A program made the position numbers and the translations under genes. A DNA stretch of 13,273 bases from an uncultured Tissierellia bacterium (GTDB lineage: Bacteria; Bacillota; Clostridia; Tissierellales; Peptoniphilaceae), in assembly GCA_937923265.1 (NCBI GenBank), contig CALAJY010000020.1:1-13273 (forward strand), given 5' to 3'. Every line of letters begins with the position of its first letter. Within the stretch, counting starts at the first letter, position 1. Under the pieces are notes generated by a model. That model was not told the origin of the DNA. It was given only the letters and a program-made list of their open reading frames with translations, and made no database searches. This document shows, one piece after another, positions 1 to 7,048 of this stretch.

Positions 1-769
1 GTCCGGGATTCTTTGCCAACAGGTCATTAGCCTCTTCTCTGCTATATCCCCCGGAGAGCGCCACAACACGAACCACGTGCGCATCTTTCATGATCTCGCT
101 GTAGAGCCCCGCCTCCGTGGGAATCGAGAACTTGAACATGAGGAGATCCGACTCCTTCAGCTTCGCCAGCTCTTCTTTTACGTATTTGAGAAGGAGGTCT
201 TCCGCCTCTTTCTTGTCGGCAATGTGAATGTCTACTTCCGGTTCCAAAATAGGAACAAGTCCCTTTGCGATGATTTTTTTACCGATCTCAAATTGCTGTT
301 CCACGATGGCCTTAATGCCTTCCTCATTGGCCCCCTTGATCACGGACCGCATCTTCGTTCCAAAGATATTGCGTTCTACCGCATGGTCCAAGGATTCTTC
401 CAGGTCGGTGATGGGTTTCATGAGCTGCACCTGGTTTTTCTCCTCCGCCAGCCCCAAATCGACTTTCAGGAAGGGAACGACCTGCTTTTCCTCCCACAGG
501 TAATCGGCGGTGAGCTTATCGTCTATTTTCCGATCAATGGTTTGTTTAAAGAGGATGGCACCGAGAATGTGCTTGGAATCAAAAGCGGGACTTTTGATGA
601 TGCGAGTCCGCATCTCATGAACCAGATCAAACATCTCTTCTTCCGTCTGGTAAGCATCTTCTTCGACGCCATATTGCCGCAGAGCTTTTGGAGTAGAGCC
701 ACCGGATTGGTCCAGGGCGGCGATAAAGCCTTTTCCGTTGTTCATCTGCTTGAGCTGTTTTTCATCCAT
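1..769 (-). CDS. fda: Class I fructose-bisphosphate aldolase, 3' end cut by window edge
   Basis: Cytosolic glycolytic/gluconeogenic enzyme that reversibly cleaves fructose 1,6-bisphosphate to dihydroxyacetone phosphate and glyceraldehyde 3-phosphate through a lysine Schiff base, without metal. The visible 256 residues begin MDEKQLKQMNNGKGFIAALD and closely follow the Staphylococcus-type class I aldolase: QSGGSTPKAL at about 21-30, GTKMRS at 137-142, LEPEV at 175-179, the likely Schiff-base lysine K213 in MFKFSIP, and the phosphate-loop segment LSGGYSREEAN at 238-248. The family is about 296 residues, so roughly 40 C-terminal residues lie outside the window. The ATG at 769 is preceded by GGAGG at 776-780 with normal spacing. 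It lies 62 bases downstream of feoB on the same strand, so read-through from feoB is possible; no convincing own promoter was seen. The family call is firm because motifs match along the whole visible length. Confidence 0.95.
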   Translation of the reverse strand, partial: MDEKQLKQMNNGKGFIAALDQSGGSTPKALRQYGVEEDAYQTEEEMFDLVHEMRTRIIKSPAFDSKHILGAILFKQTIDRKIDDKLTADYLWEEKQVVPFLKVDLGLAEEKNQVQLMKPITDLEESLDHAVERNIFGTKMRSVIKGANEEGIKAIVEQQFEIGKKIIAKGLVPILEPEVDIHIADKKEAEDLLLKYVKEELAKLKESDLLMFKFSIPTEAGLYSEIMKDAHVVRVVALSGGYSREEANDLLAKNPG

Positions 770-792
770 TTTTAACCTCCTACGTTCGATTT

Positions 793-810
793 GGGACGAT
801 GGTCCGTCCC
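793..810 (-). other. Short hairpin between feoB and fda
   Basis: GGGACG (793-798) and CGTCCC (805-810) can pair around a 6-base loop. On the minus strand the stem is followed by AAATCG and not by a T-run, so it is not a standard intrinsic terminator. It could stabilise or partly separate the feoB and fda parts of a shared transcript. A competing pairing (GGAC/GTCC, 794-805) is also possible. The role is unknown. Confidence 0.35.
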
Positions 811-831
811 CTCAAAGAAGTAAATTTTCTC

Positions 832-3216
832 CTATATCATACCCAAAAGTAAGCCCAATAGATGAAAAAGATACGATATTATCCAGGCAATGCCACACTG
901 GACCAGCACCGTTTCCAAGGCACCCAGCCTGCTGCCCAATTCCCTGCGCACCGTGGCAATCGCTGCAACGCAGGGAGTGTAGAGCAGGGTGAAGATCAAA
1001 AAGGTAAAGGCGGTATAGGGGGTGAAGAGCCGGGGAAGGAGAGAGAGGTCTCCGCCCAGCAGCTGGGTCAGTGTGGAAACCACGGCCTCCTTTGCGGTAA
1101 AGCCGGTGATCAGAGCGGTGGATACCCGCCAGTCCCCAAATCCCAGGGGTTGAAAAATCGGGGAGACCAAGGCACCGAGATCGGCCAATAAGCTGTCTTC
1201 CGGGTTTTCCACGAGATTGAAGTGGAGATCAAAGCTCTGGAGGAACCAAATCACGATGGAGGCCGCAAAGATAATGGTAAAGGCCTTTTGCAAAAAGCCC
1301 TTCGCTTTTTCCCAGATGAGCTGGAGAACGCTCCGTAACCCCGGCAGTCGATAGTTGGGGAGTTCCATGACGAAGGGAACGGGTTCCCCCCGATACCGGG
1401 TCTTCTTTAATAGCAGGGAGTAGAGAATTCCACAGAAGATCCCAAAGGCATAGAGGAAAATCATGATCGGGACCTGTAAGCCTGCGGAGAAGAAGGCGCC
1501 GACAATGAGCCCATAAATGGGCAGCTTTGCGGAGCAACTCATAAAGGGGGTCAGCAGAATGGTCATCCTTCGGTCCCTTTCGCTGGACAGGGTTCTTGTG
1601 GCCATGATGGCGGGGACGGAGCAGCCGAACCCAATGAGCATGGGGACAAAACTTCGACCCGACAATCCGATTTTTCGAAGCGGTCGGTCCATGATAAAGG
1701 CGACCCGGGCCATGTAGCCGCTATCCTCCAAGAGGGAGAGGCAGAGGAAAAGGGTGACAATCACGGGGAGAAAGCTGATCACGCTTCCCACCCCGCTTGC
1801 GATGCCGTCGATCACCAGGGAGTGCAGAACGGGGTTGACGGCGAGCCTCGTCAAGAGCGCAGAGAGTGCCTCCGTTCCCCGGGCCACAAGGACCTCCATT
1901 CCATCCTGTAGGCCGGTGCCAATCCAGCCGAAGGTGATAAAGAAGATCAAGCCCATGATCAGGAGGAAGGCGGGAATCCCGGTGAAGCGGCCCGTGAGAA
2001 TCTTATCGATCGCCATGCTCCGGGCATGCTCCTTGCTCTCCCTGGGAAGGATCAAACACTGCCTGCAGATTTCTTCAATGAGGGCAAAGCGGTGCTGGGA
2101 GATGGCAAGTTCTCCATCCCTATGAATTTCTTTCTCCATCAAAAGGAGTAAACTTTGAATGGCATCTTTTTTTTCGTTGGAAAGCCGTAGGCTCTCTTCC
2201 ACGACGTGGTCCTTTTCAATCAGCTTTCCACTGCAGAAGTGGAGGGGGAGCCCCAACTTTTCCGCATTCGGTTGGATGAGCTGTGCCAAGGCCTTCCGGG
2301 TTCGATCCAGATTTTCCTGCCAGGGAAGAGGAGCGAGAGAGGGAAGGAATCGCAGGGCATGGGGAGCCTCCTGAAAACGAGCCACGTGCAAGAGGTGCTC
2401 GACGAGTTCGTCAACCCCCTGGTTTTTCACGGCCGAAATGGGCACCACCGGGATTCCCAAGAGCTTTTCCATCAGGTTGACGCGAAGACTTCCCTTGTTC
2501 GCCGTCAGTTCGTCCATCATATTCACGGCCAAGACCATGGGGATTCTCAGTTCCATGAGCTGTAGGGTCAGATTCAGATTTCGCTCCAAATTCGAGGCGT
2601 CCACAATATTGATGATGGCTTCGGGTTTCTCCTCCAGGAGAAAGCGCCGGGTTACCAACTCCTCACTGGAGTAGGGAGAGAGCGAATAGATGCCGGGAAG
2701 ATCGGTGATGGTGACTTTCGGATAGCGCCGCAGTTGCCCATCTTTTCGGTCGACGGTGACGCCGGGAAAATTTCCCACATGCTGATTAGAGCCGGTCAGC
2801 TGGTTGAATAGGGTTGTTTTCCCTGAATTTTGGTTGCCGGCCAAGGCAATGCGAAGGGGGGCATTGCGATCAAATTTTGCTTTATCGTGGCGGTTTGGAT
2901 CCTGTGCCCGGAATCCCTCTTCTCCCACCTTGGGATGGTCGATGGGCACATAGTGCTCGTCGCTTTGGGGCCGCTTGGAAGGAGGCAGTCCGTCCACTTT
3001 TCTTACAAGAAGCTTTTCCGCCTCTTCTTTTCGTAGGGTGATTTCATATCCTCGTAAACGGAGCTGGAGGGGGTCGCCCATGGGGGCCCTTTTTTGCACG
3101 ATCACCGGGGTGTCGGGGAGGAAGCCCATGTCAAGAAGATGATGACGCAGGGCACCCGTTCCCTGTACCTCCTCAATCAGACCCATTTGTGTGGGTTTCA
3201 GTTGTGAGAGATTCAT
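832..3216 (-). CDS. feoB: Ferrous iron transporter, FeoA-FeoB fusion
   Basis: Inner-membrane Fe(II) uptake protein driven or gated by a GTPase domain. Residues 1-75 form a FeoA-type SH3-like domain (HHLLDMGFLPDT, then LQLRLRGYEITLRKEEA). A charged linker covers about 76-118. The G domain follows: G1 GNQNSGKT 127-134, G2 region NFPGVTVD 149-156, G3 DLPG 172-175, G4 NMMD 232-235, G5 SA near 261. Hydrophobic membrane segments start near 410 and include the FeoB Gate motifs GFGCSVPAI (529-537), PFMSCSAKLP (557-566), GFTAKEAVVSTL (705-716) and YTPCVAAIATV (746-756). The length of 794 residues fits FeoA plus FeoB. Separate FeoA and FeoB are more usual; no separate feoA or feoC is seen here. The ATG at 3216 has AGGAGG at 3221-3226. 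The protein appears intact. Confidence 0.96.
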   Translation of the reverse strand: MNLSQLKPTQMGLIEEVQGTGALRHHLLDMGFLPDTPVIVQKRAPMGDPLQLRLRGYEITLRKEEAEKLLVRKVDGLPPSKRPQSDEHYVPIDHPKVGEEGFRAQDPNRHDKAKFDRNAPLRIALAGNQNSGKTTLFNQLTGSNQHVGNFPGVTVDRKDGQLRRYPKVTITDLPGIYSLSPYSSEELVTRRFLLEEKPEAIINIVDASNLERNLNLTLQLMELRIPMVLAVNMMDELTANKGSLRVNLMEKLLGIPVVPISAVKNQGVDELVEHLLHVARFQEAPHALRFLPSLAPLPWQENLDRTRKALAQLIQPNAEKLGLPLHFCSGKLIEKDHVVEESLRLSNEKKDAIQSLLLLMEKEIHRDGELAISQHRFALIEEICRQCLILPRESKEHARSMAIDKILTGRFTGIPAFLLIMGLIFFITFGWIGTGLQDGMEVLVARGTEALSALLTRLAVNPVLHSLVIDGIASGVGSVISFLPVIVTLFLCLSLLEDSGYMARVAFIMDRPLRKIGLSGRSFVPMLIGFGCSVPAIMATRTLSSERDRRMTILLTPFMSCSAKLPIYGLIVGAFFSAGLQVPIMIFLYAFGIFCGILYSLLLKKTRYRGEPVPFVMELPNYRLPGLRSVLQLIWEKAKGFLQKAFTIIFAASIVIWFLQSFDLHFNLVENPEDSLLADLGALVSPIFQPLGFGDWRVSTALITGFTAKEAVVSTLTQLLGGDLSLLPRLFTPYTAFTFLIFTLLYTPCVAAIATVRRELGSRLGALETVLVQCGIAWIISYLFHLLGLLLGMI

Positions 3217-3229
3217 TGATCCTCCTTTC

Positions 3230-3247
3230 TATTCTCCATAATGAATA
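3230..3247. promoter_or_regulatory. Inverted repeat upstream of feoB
   Basis: TATTC (3230-3234) and GAATA (3243-3247) form a small dyad with an 8-base spacer, between the feoB ribosome binding site and its candidate promoter. An iron-responsive regulator often controls feo genes, but this sequence does not resemble a Fur box or a DtxR/IdeR site closely enough to name one. A second partial dyad (TGAnnCAnnTGnnTCA pattern) lies at 3257-3272. Confidence 0.2.
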
Positions 3248-3255
3248 AGGGTACA

Positions 3256-3284
3256 TTGACTCACCTGTCTCAGTATGGTATTTT
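3256..3284 (+). promoter_or_regulatory. Candidate promoter for the TIM-barrel gene
   Basis: TTGACT (3256-3261), a 17-base spacer and TATTTT (3279-3284) match 5 of 6 and 4 of 6 consensus positions. A second candidate, TTGTAA (3285-3290) with TAAAAT (3307-3312) and a 16-base spacer, lies just downstream. Which one is used cannot be told from sequence. Confidence 0.35.
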
Positions 3285-3300
3285 TTGTAAGAATGGTCAA
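3272..3300 (-). promoter_or_regulatory. Candidate feoB promoter
   Basis: On the minus strand, TTGACC (3300-3295) is followed after 17 bases by CATACT (3277-3272). The -35 element is good (5 of 6) and the -10 is moderate (4 of 6). It lies about 55 bases upstream of the feoB start and overlaps the candidate promoters of the divergent gene, so the two could interfere. Confidence 0.35.
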
Positions 3301-3339
3301 TGATGGTAAAATATTGATATGGAATATAGATTTAAATAT

Positions 3340-3345
3340 AGGAGG
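3340..3345 (+). promoter_or_regulatory. Ribosome binding site that fixes the start at 3350
   Basis: AGGAGG stands 4 bases before the ATG at 3350. The upstream in-frame ATG at 3275 has no such site and would add 25 residues lying within the promoter region, so 3350 is preferred. Confidence 0.7.
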
Positions 3346-3349
3346 AAGC

Positions 3350-4117
3350 ATGCGGAAATCCCAATTATTTATCTCCAGCTTTAGCGAAGATGCCATAAGG
3401 GTGGCAAGACACTATGGCCTCGGACTGGAACTGGATGATCCGTCCTATTCGCATAATCTGGATGATTTTTCAACCTGTGAGGAACAGATGAAAAAGGAGA
3501 GGGAAGAGGCCGGCTCCCCCTCCGTCCTGGTTCATGGGCCCTTTACGGAATTGAATCCCGGTGGCATCGACCCGCGTGCCGTGGCACTGACCGCGCATCG
3601 GTTTGACCAAGCCTACCGGGTGTGTAAGAGGCTCGGCATTCAAAATATGGTGCTGCACAGCGGCTTTGTACCGGTTCTCTATGAACCGGAATGGCACATT
3701 CAGGAGTCCATTCGCTTTTGGAAGCAGTGGCTGGCCGGAAAGGAAGCGGTGAAGATCGTCCTGGAGAATGTCTTTGACCCCGATCCCATGATCCTGAGAA
3801 AAATCGTCGAGGGCGTGGCCTCTCCGAACCTGGGTATCTGCCTCGACCTGGGTCATGCGCATGCCTTTGGAAGTAAGCGTTTTTCGGAAGAAGATTGGAT
3901 TCAGACCCTCTCTCCCTACCTCCGACATCTTCATATCCATGACAATGGCGGAGAGGGGGACTTTCACCAGAGTCTGGGGGAGGGCACCATCCCCTACGAG
4001 GACATATTTCAGACAAGGGAACTTCAAAGAGAAGACCTGACCTTTACGTTGGAAGGTCGACGGGCAGAGCCGGATGTTCTTTGGTTGCTAAAGCATGGAA
4101 TTTTGAAAAAGGATTGA
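3350..4117 (+). CDS. Sugar phosphate isomerase/epimerase-like TIM-barrel protein
   Basis: A 255-residue cytosolic protein of the xylose-isomerase-like TIM-barrel family (AP endonuclease family 2 fold), whose members isomerise or epimerise sugars and related polyols using a divalent metal. Likely metal or catalytic residues are in the expected order: H62 (VHGPF), H103 (LHSG), E139 (LEN), D166 and H169 (CLDLGHAH), H195 and H197 (HLHIHDN), H206, and E235 (TLEG) near the end. The length is typical for small members of the family. The substrate cannot be predicted. It is divergent from feoB and followed by its own terminator, so it is probably a single-gene unit. An endonuclease IV role is a less likely alternative, as the short length and motif set look more like the isomerase/epimerase branch. 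Confidence 0.8.
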   Translation: MRKSQLFISSFSEDAIRVARHYGLGLELDDPSYSHNLDDFSTCEEQMKKEREEAGSPSVLVHGPFTELNPGGIDPRAVALTAHRFDQAYRVCKRLGIQNMVLHSGFVPVLYEPEWHIQESIRFWKQWLAGKEAVKIVLENVFDPDPMILRKIVEGVASPNLGICLDLGHAHAFGSKRFSEEDWIQTLSPYLRHLHIHDNGGEGDFHQSLGEGTIPYEDIFQTRELQREDLTFTLEGRRAEPDVLWLLKHGILKKD

Positions 4118-4118
4118 G

Positions 4119-4146
4119 AAAAATCACCGGAAACGGTGATTTTTTT
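4119..4146 (+). terminator. Intrinsic terminator with GAAA tetraloop
   Basis: A perfect 11-bp stem, AAAAATCACCG (4119-4129) with CGGTGATTTTT (4134-4144), closed by a GAAA loop (4130-4133) and followed by further T. It begins one base after the TGA stop of the TIM-barrel gene and directly precedes the next promoter. Confidence 0.92.
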
Positions 4147-4147
4147 G

Positions 4148-4176
4148 TTGACAGACTAGAAATCCAGGACTATACT
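4148..4176 (+). promoter_or_regulatory. Near-consensus promoter of the GntR-ABC operon
   Basis: TTGACA (4148-4153), a 17-base spacer and TATACT (4171-4176). The -35 is perfect and the -10 matches 5 of 6. It starts only two bases after the preceding terminator. Such a strong promoter suggests control by repression, consistent with the dyad just downstream. Confidence 0.88.
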
Positions 4177-4183
4177 ATCCATG

Positions 4184-4209
4184 TAGTTAATTACAATAGT
4201 AACTAACTA
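4184..4209. promoter_or_regulatory. Operator-like dyad over the transcription start
   Basis: TAGTTAATTAC (4184-4194) and GTAACTAACTA (4199-4209) are inverted repeats matching at 10 of 11 positions with a 4-base centre. The dyad begins 8 bases after the -10 element, so it covers the predicted start site and initial transcribed region. A GTnA/TnAC-rich dyad next to a GntR gene suggests the binding site of the repressor encoded immediately downstream, giving autorepression of the cassette. This is inferred from position and symmetry. Confidence 0.75.
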
Positions 4210-4218
4210 AATAAGTAG

Positions 4219-4224
4219 AAAGGA
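4219..4224 (+). promoter_or_regulatory. Ribosome binding site that favours the start at 4233
   Basis: AAAGGA ends 8 bases before the ATG at 4233. The alternative ATG at 4224 directly abuts this site and would have almost no spacing. Confidence 0.6.
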
Positions 4225-4232
4225 TGCAGGCG

Positions 4233-4607
4233 ATGAGGCTAGAAGATAACGGTCGAAAACCCTTGTTTTTACAGATTCGGGACCGTTTGGAGGATGCCGT
4301 TCTTACCGGAGTCTATCCGGAAGAAAGCCAGGTGCCTTCCACAACGGAACTCTCCGTCGCTTACCGAATCAATCCCGCAACCGCTTTGAAAGGAGTCAAT
4401 CAATTGGTGCAGGAAGAGATCCTCTTTAAGAAACGCGGTCTCGGCGTCTTTGTGGCACAGGGTGCGGTGGAGAAGGTTCGCAGCCATCGACAAAAGAGCT
4501 TTCGAGAAACATTTTTTAATCCCATGATTCGGGAAGCACAGCGTTTGGAAATCACGAAAGAGCAGCTAATGCAATGGATGGAGGAGACAGAAGATGAAAG
4601 GCATTGA
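4233..4607 (+). CDS. GntR-family transcriptional regulator, YtrA type
   Basis: A 124-residue DNA-binding repressor. A winged helix-turn-helix covers about residues 8-75: PLFLQIRDRLEDAVLTGVY opens it, QVPSTTELSVAYRINPATA is the recognition region, and KRGLGVFV is the wing. The remaining 50 residues are a short helical tail (SFRETFFNPMIREAQRLEITKEQLMQWM), typical of the YtrA subfamily, which lacks a large ligand-binding domain. YtrA-type regulators usually repress an adjacent ABC transporter operon and often respond to cell-envelope stress or peptide antibiotics. Here the ATPase gene overlaps the 3' end by 14 bases and a dyad operator lies in the promoter. An ATG at 4224 would add three residues, but its ribosome binding spacing is poor. 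The inducer is unknown. Confidence 0.9.
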   Translation: MRLEDNGRKPLFLQIRDRLEDAVLTGVYPEESQVPSTTELSVAYRINPATALKGVNQLVQEEILFKKRGLGVFVAQGAVEKVRSHRQKSFRETFFNPMIREAQRLEITKEQLMQWMEETEDERH

Positions 4608-5463
4608 ATGCAAGAATGTGAGCAAACATTTTGGATCAATCCAAGCCCTGCAGCAGATTGATTTAAAGTTGGAGGCGGGGAAAATTTACGGCCTCTTGGG
4701 AAGGAACGGAGCGGGAAAGTCCACCTTACTCAACGTGATGAGCCGTCGACTCAAGGCATCAAAGGGAACGGTTCTGATTGACGGGGAGTCCGCTTCGAAG
4801 GATGAATCGCTGCAGAAGATGTACCACGTGGGTCCGGATTCCCCGTTTTATTCCGACAAGGCGGAACAGATCCTGAAGACCAGCAAACTCTTTTACCCCA
4901 ATCTGGATCTGGAGGGGGCAGAACAGGATGCCTTGGAATACGAGCTCAACTTGAAGAGCCAGTATAATAAGCTTTCCACCGGAAATGCCTCCATCTTCAA
5001 AACCATTATCGCTCTTCGAAGCGGGGCGGAGTATCTCCTGTTGGATGAACCGACGATGGGAATGGATGCCCCCAATCGAGAGACCTTCTATGAAAAAGTT
5101 CTGAAGACCTTCGCGGAGACGGGGTCCACCATCCTGCTTTCCTCCCACCTCATCGATGAGCTGGCGCCTCTGGTGCAGGAAGTCATTTTTTTGGATCATG
5201 GGCGGATCATTCTTCAGGGAGAGGTGGAGAGCCTTTTGCATCTTCACTGCTTTTTGTCGGGTCCCCGGCAGGAATTGGACCAGTATCTCAGCGAACATAA
5301 GGACCTCGAGAAATTGGGGGAAAAGAACTTGGCGTCCTACACCCATTACCTTTTGCGTAAGGGACCAAAAGACCTCAATCTCGATGGCTATGCCAATCTG
5401 CGGATGAGTCCCGTTTCCCTGCAGGATCTCTTTGTGGCCTTAACGAAGAGAAAGGAGAATTAA
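4594..5463 (+). CDS. ABC transporter ATP-binding protein
   Basis: A 289-residue nucleotide-binding subunit that powers the adjacent permease. Walker A is GRNGAGKS (36-43), Walker B is YLLLDEP (147-153) and the switch histidine is H185 in LLSSHLIDE. The signature is LSTGN (127-131) rather than LSGGQ; LSTG-type variants occur in ATPases linked to YtrA-type regulators. The Q-loop region (HVGPDSPFY, about 78-86) lacks an obvious glutamine. About 90 C-terminal residues follow the core domain. The start ATG lies inside the end of the GntR gene, with GGAGG upstream, which implies translational coupling. Likely an exporter or envelope-stress transporter by analogy; the substrate is unknown. Confidence 0.93.
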   Translation: MKGIECKNVSKHFGSIQALQQIDLKLEAGKIYGLLGRNGAGKSTLLNVMSRRLKASKGTVLIDGESASKDESLQKMYHVGPDSPFYSDKAEQILKTSKLFYPNLDLEGAEQDALEYELNLKSQYNKLSTGNASIFKTIIALRSGAEYLLLDEPTMGMDAPNRETFYEKVLKTFAETGSTILLSSHLIDELAPLVQEVIFLDHGRIILQGEVESLLHLHCFLSGPRQELDQYLSEHKDLEKLGEKNLASYTHYLLRKGPKDLNLDGYANLRMSPVSLQDLFVALTKRKEN

Positions 5464-5464
5464 C

Positions 5465-6223
5465 ATGCGTTCGATAAAAGCTTCCATTTGGTGGTCCCGT
5501 AAAACCGTATGGGTTTGGGGGATTGCGAGTCTCGCCGTCTTTTTGCTTCCCTATCTCTTGGCGTTTCTCTTTCCGGGGCCTCAATTCTCGGAGTCGGGGG
5601 CCAATCAGGGCTTTGATCTCGCCATGATCCTTATCCTTGCCATCGTGATCATGGTGACCTATTCGGGAAAATTCGGATTTCTGTTTCAGAACAATCTTTC
5701 CCCGAGGAATCGGGCTTGCAGTGTTATGTGTTCCACCGTTCTCACCAGTGCGCTGGTGAGTCTCATCGTCTTTCTTGCAGGTCCCCTTCTTGCCGCCCTC
5801 TATGGAATCGCAGGCATGAATGCCCATAACCTCTATTCCTTTGGTTACCTGGGGCAGGAGGGATTTCAGGTGATTCACGGTCTCGACTTTTTCCTGCTCT
5901 GTCTCCTGTTTACTTCTTCGGTCGTTTTCCTGAGCAGTTTATCCTACCCCTTGGATCGCTGGAAAAAGTTGGTTTTTCTCATCGGACTTTTTATCCTTAC
6001 CTGTATTTTCCTGAGCCTGTCAATTGGGCTTATCTATAATGTGGACAGTCCGATTTTTGGGTTCTCATTGACCCACGATTTACGGGTGAAACTTGAGGAA
6101 TTTATTTCCTGGATCTTTCTCGGAGGATGGAATCATCTGCGAATCGTGATGCTCCTCTGGAGCTCGGTGCATCTTCTCCTTATCGGACTTGTGGTAAGAA
6201 ATTTACAGATGAAGAAGAAGTAG
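5465..6223 (+). CDS. ABC transporter permease-like membrane protein
   Basis: A 252-residue hydrophobic protein with about six membrane segments (approximately 16-36, 50-67, 83-112, 138-158, 168-190, 225-246) and a basic C-terminal tail ending NLQMKKK. The start lies one base after the ATPase stop, with AAAGGAG overlapping the end of the ATPase gene, so the two are almost certainly translated together and form one transporter. No strong family motif was recognised; the assignment rests on topology and operon position. It resembles the poorly conserved ABC-2-like permeases of YtrA-regulated cassettes. A long terminator follows at 6241. Confidence 0.8.
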   Translation: MRSIKASIWWSRKTVWVWGIASLAVFLLPYLLAFLFPGPQFSESGANQGFDLAMILILAIVIMVTYSGKFGFLFQNNLSPRNRACSVMCSTVLTSALVSLIVFLAGPLLAALYGIAGMNAHNLYSFGYLGQEGFQVIHGLDFFLLCLLFTSSVVFLSSLSYPLDRWKKLVFLIGLFILTCIFLSLSIGLIYNVDSPIFGFSLTHDLRVKLEEFISWIFLGGWNHLRIVMLLWSSVHLLLIGLVVRNLQMKKK

Positions 6224-6240
6224 AGAAGATGCTCTCTCAA

Positions 6241-6282
6241 AAAAAGCCCTCTCTCTTTCCGGAGAAAGAGAGGGGGCTTTTT
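6241..6282. terminator. Bidirectional terminator between convergent genes
   Basis: A 19-bp stem (6241-6259 with 6264-6282, one G-U pair) closed by CGGA (6260-6263). The left arm starts AAAAAGCCC and the right arm ends GGGGCTTTTT, so a T-run follows the GC-rich stem on either strand. It can end both the ABC operon (+) and the hemolysin-III gene (-), whose stop is 25 bases away. Confidence 0.93.
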
Positions 6283-6306
6283 GCAGCAAATTTTCCCGCA
6301 TTCGGC

Positions 6307-6951
6307 TTATCGAAAGCCATATTGAAAGAGAATGGCAAAGTATTGCACCGCCGATGCAAGAATGATGAAGATGTGCCAAATGCCGTGGTTGTAAGGGATG
6401 CGATCATTTTCATAGAAAATGGTTCCGATGGAATAGAGAGCTCCACCCAGGGCCAGTAACAGGATGAGGGGGAGGCCCTCTTTCCGGTAGATCTGAGGCA
6501 GGATAAAGACCGCCAACCAACCCATGGTCAGGAAGATCATCAGACTGATTTTGTTATACTTATCGAATTTTCCAACCGTGACGGACTTAAAGACGATCCC
6601 TCCGATGGCAACGGCCCAGATGAGTATCAGGGAAAGGATTCGCCAAAGCCCTTCCAAAGAGAGCAAGATGACGGGAGTAAAAGAACCGGCGATCATGAGG
6701 AAGATGGCGCAATGGTCGAAGACCCGAAAGACTTTTTTGACCGTTTTTCCCTGGAAGGAGTGGTAAAAACCCGAGGAGAGATACATGAGGATCATGCAGG
6801 CTCCATAGATGGAAAAGGCGGTTATCGCCAAGGGAGAACCCAGGACGACACCGCGAAAAATCAGGAACACCAAACCGGCGATGCTCAGGGCAGCACCAAT
6901 AAAGTGGGTTGTGGCGTTCAAAACTTCTTCTTTTATCGTGTAATGTTTCAT
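6307..6951 (-). CDS. Hemolysin III family (PAQR/TrhA-like) membrane protein
   Basis: A 214-residue integral membrane protein with seven predicted segments, the size and layout of bacterial YqfA/TrhA/hemolysin III proteins. The conserved metal-site motifs are present: E9 region (KEEVLNATTH), SSGFYH (59-64), FDHCAIF (78-84) and PYNHGIWH (186-193), supplying H64, D79/H80, H189 and H193. The family shares its fold with adiponectin-type PAQR receptors. Bacterial members have been linked to membrane homeostasis, and the name hemolysin comes from an early assay. No strong ribosome binding site is seen; AGAAAG about 9 bases upstream is the best candidate. It stands alone on the minus strand, divergent from folC and convergent with the ABC operon. 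Confidence 0.93.
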   Translation of the reverse strand: MKHYTIKEEVLNATTHFIGAALSIAGLVFLIFRGVVLGSPLAITAFSIYGACMILMYLSSGFYHSFQGKTVKKVFRVFDHCAIFLMIAGSFTPVILLSLEGLWRILSLILIWAVAIGGIVFKSVTVGKFDKYNKISLMIFLTMGWLAVFILPQIYRKEGLPLILLLALGGALYSIGTIFYENDRIPYNHGIWHIFIILASAVQYFAILFQYGFR

Positions 6952-6992
6952 AGGGCACGCTTTCTAAACGGGAAGAAATTCCTCGTAGGGTC

Positions 6993-6998
6993 ATTATA
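6993..6998 (-). promoter_or_regulatory. Candidate -10 element for the hemolysin-III gene
   Basis: On the minus strand the sequence reads GCTATAATGA, a perfect TATAAT about 40 bases upstream of the start. The -35 region at 17-18 bases (TTTTCT) is weak. Confidence 0.45.
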
Positions 6999-7025
6999 GC
7001 ATGCTTTATCCCTTCGAGAAAATTG

Positions 7026-7048
7026 AAGGACTTTCCTGTCCTTTTTTT
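7026..7048 (+). other. Terminator-like hairpin upstream of folC
   Basis: AAGGAC (7026-7031) pairs with GTCCTT (7038-7043) around TTTCCT, and the T-run continues to 7048. The form is that of a weak intrinsic terminator on the plus strand, but no plus-strand gene precedes it and the best folC -10 lies downstream. It could insulate folC, or act as an attenuator if an upstream start site exists. Confidence 0.35.

Noticed and set aside
77..775. Long plus-strand open frame (232 codons) at the left end
   Set aside because: The opposite strand encodes a clear class I aldolase across the whole stretch; the plus-strand translation has no recognisable domain.
3275..3349. Upstream in-frame start for the TIM-barrel protein
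   Set aside because: No ribosome binding site, covers promoter-like DNA, and adds residues unlike the family's N-terminus; the AGGAGG before 3350 is much better.
3217..3349. Fur box or DtxR/IdeR site controlling feoB
   Set aside because: Small dyads are present, but none matches those consensus sites well enough to name the regulator.
3470..4027. Minus-strand open frame inside the TIM-barrel gene
   Set aside because: Overlaps a well-supported gene with correct metal motifs and ribosome binding site; no domain in the antisense product.
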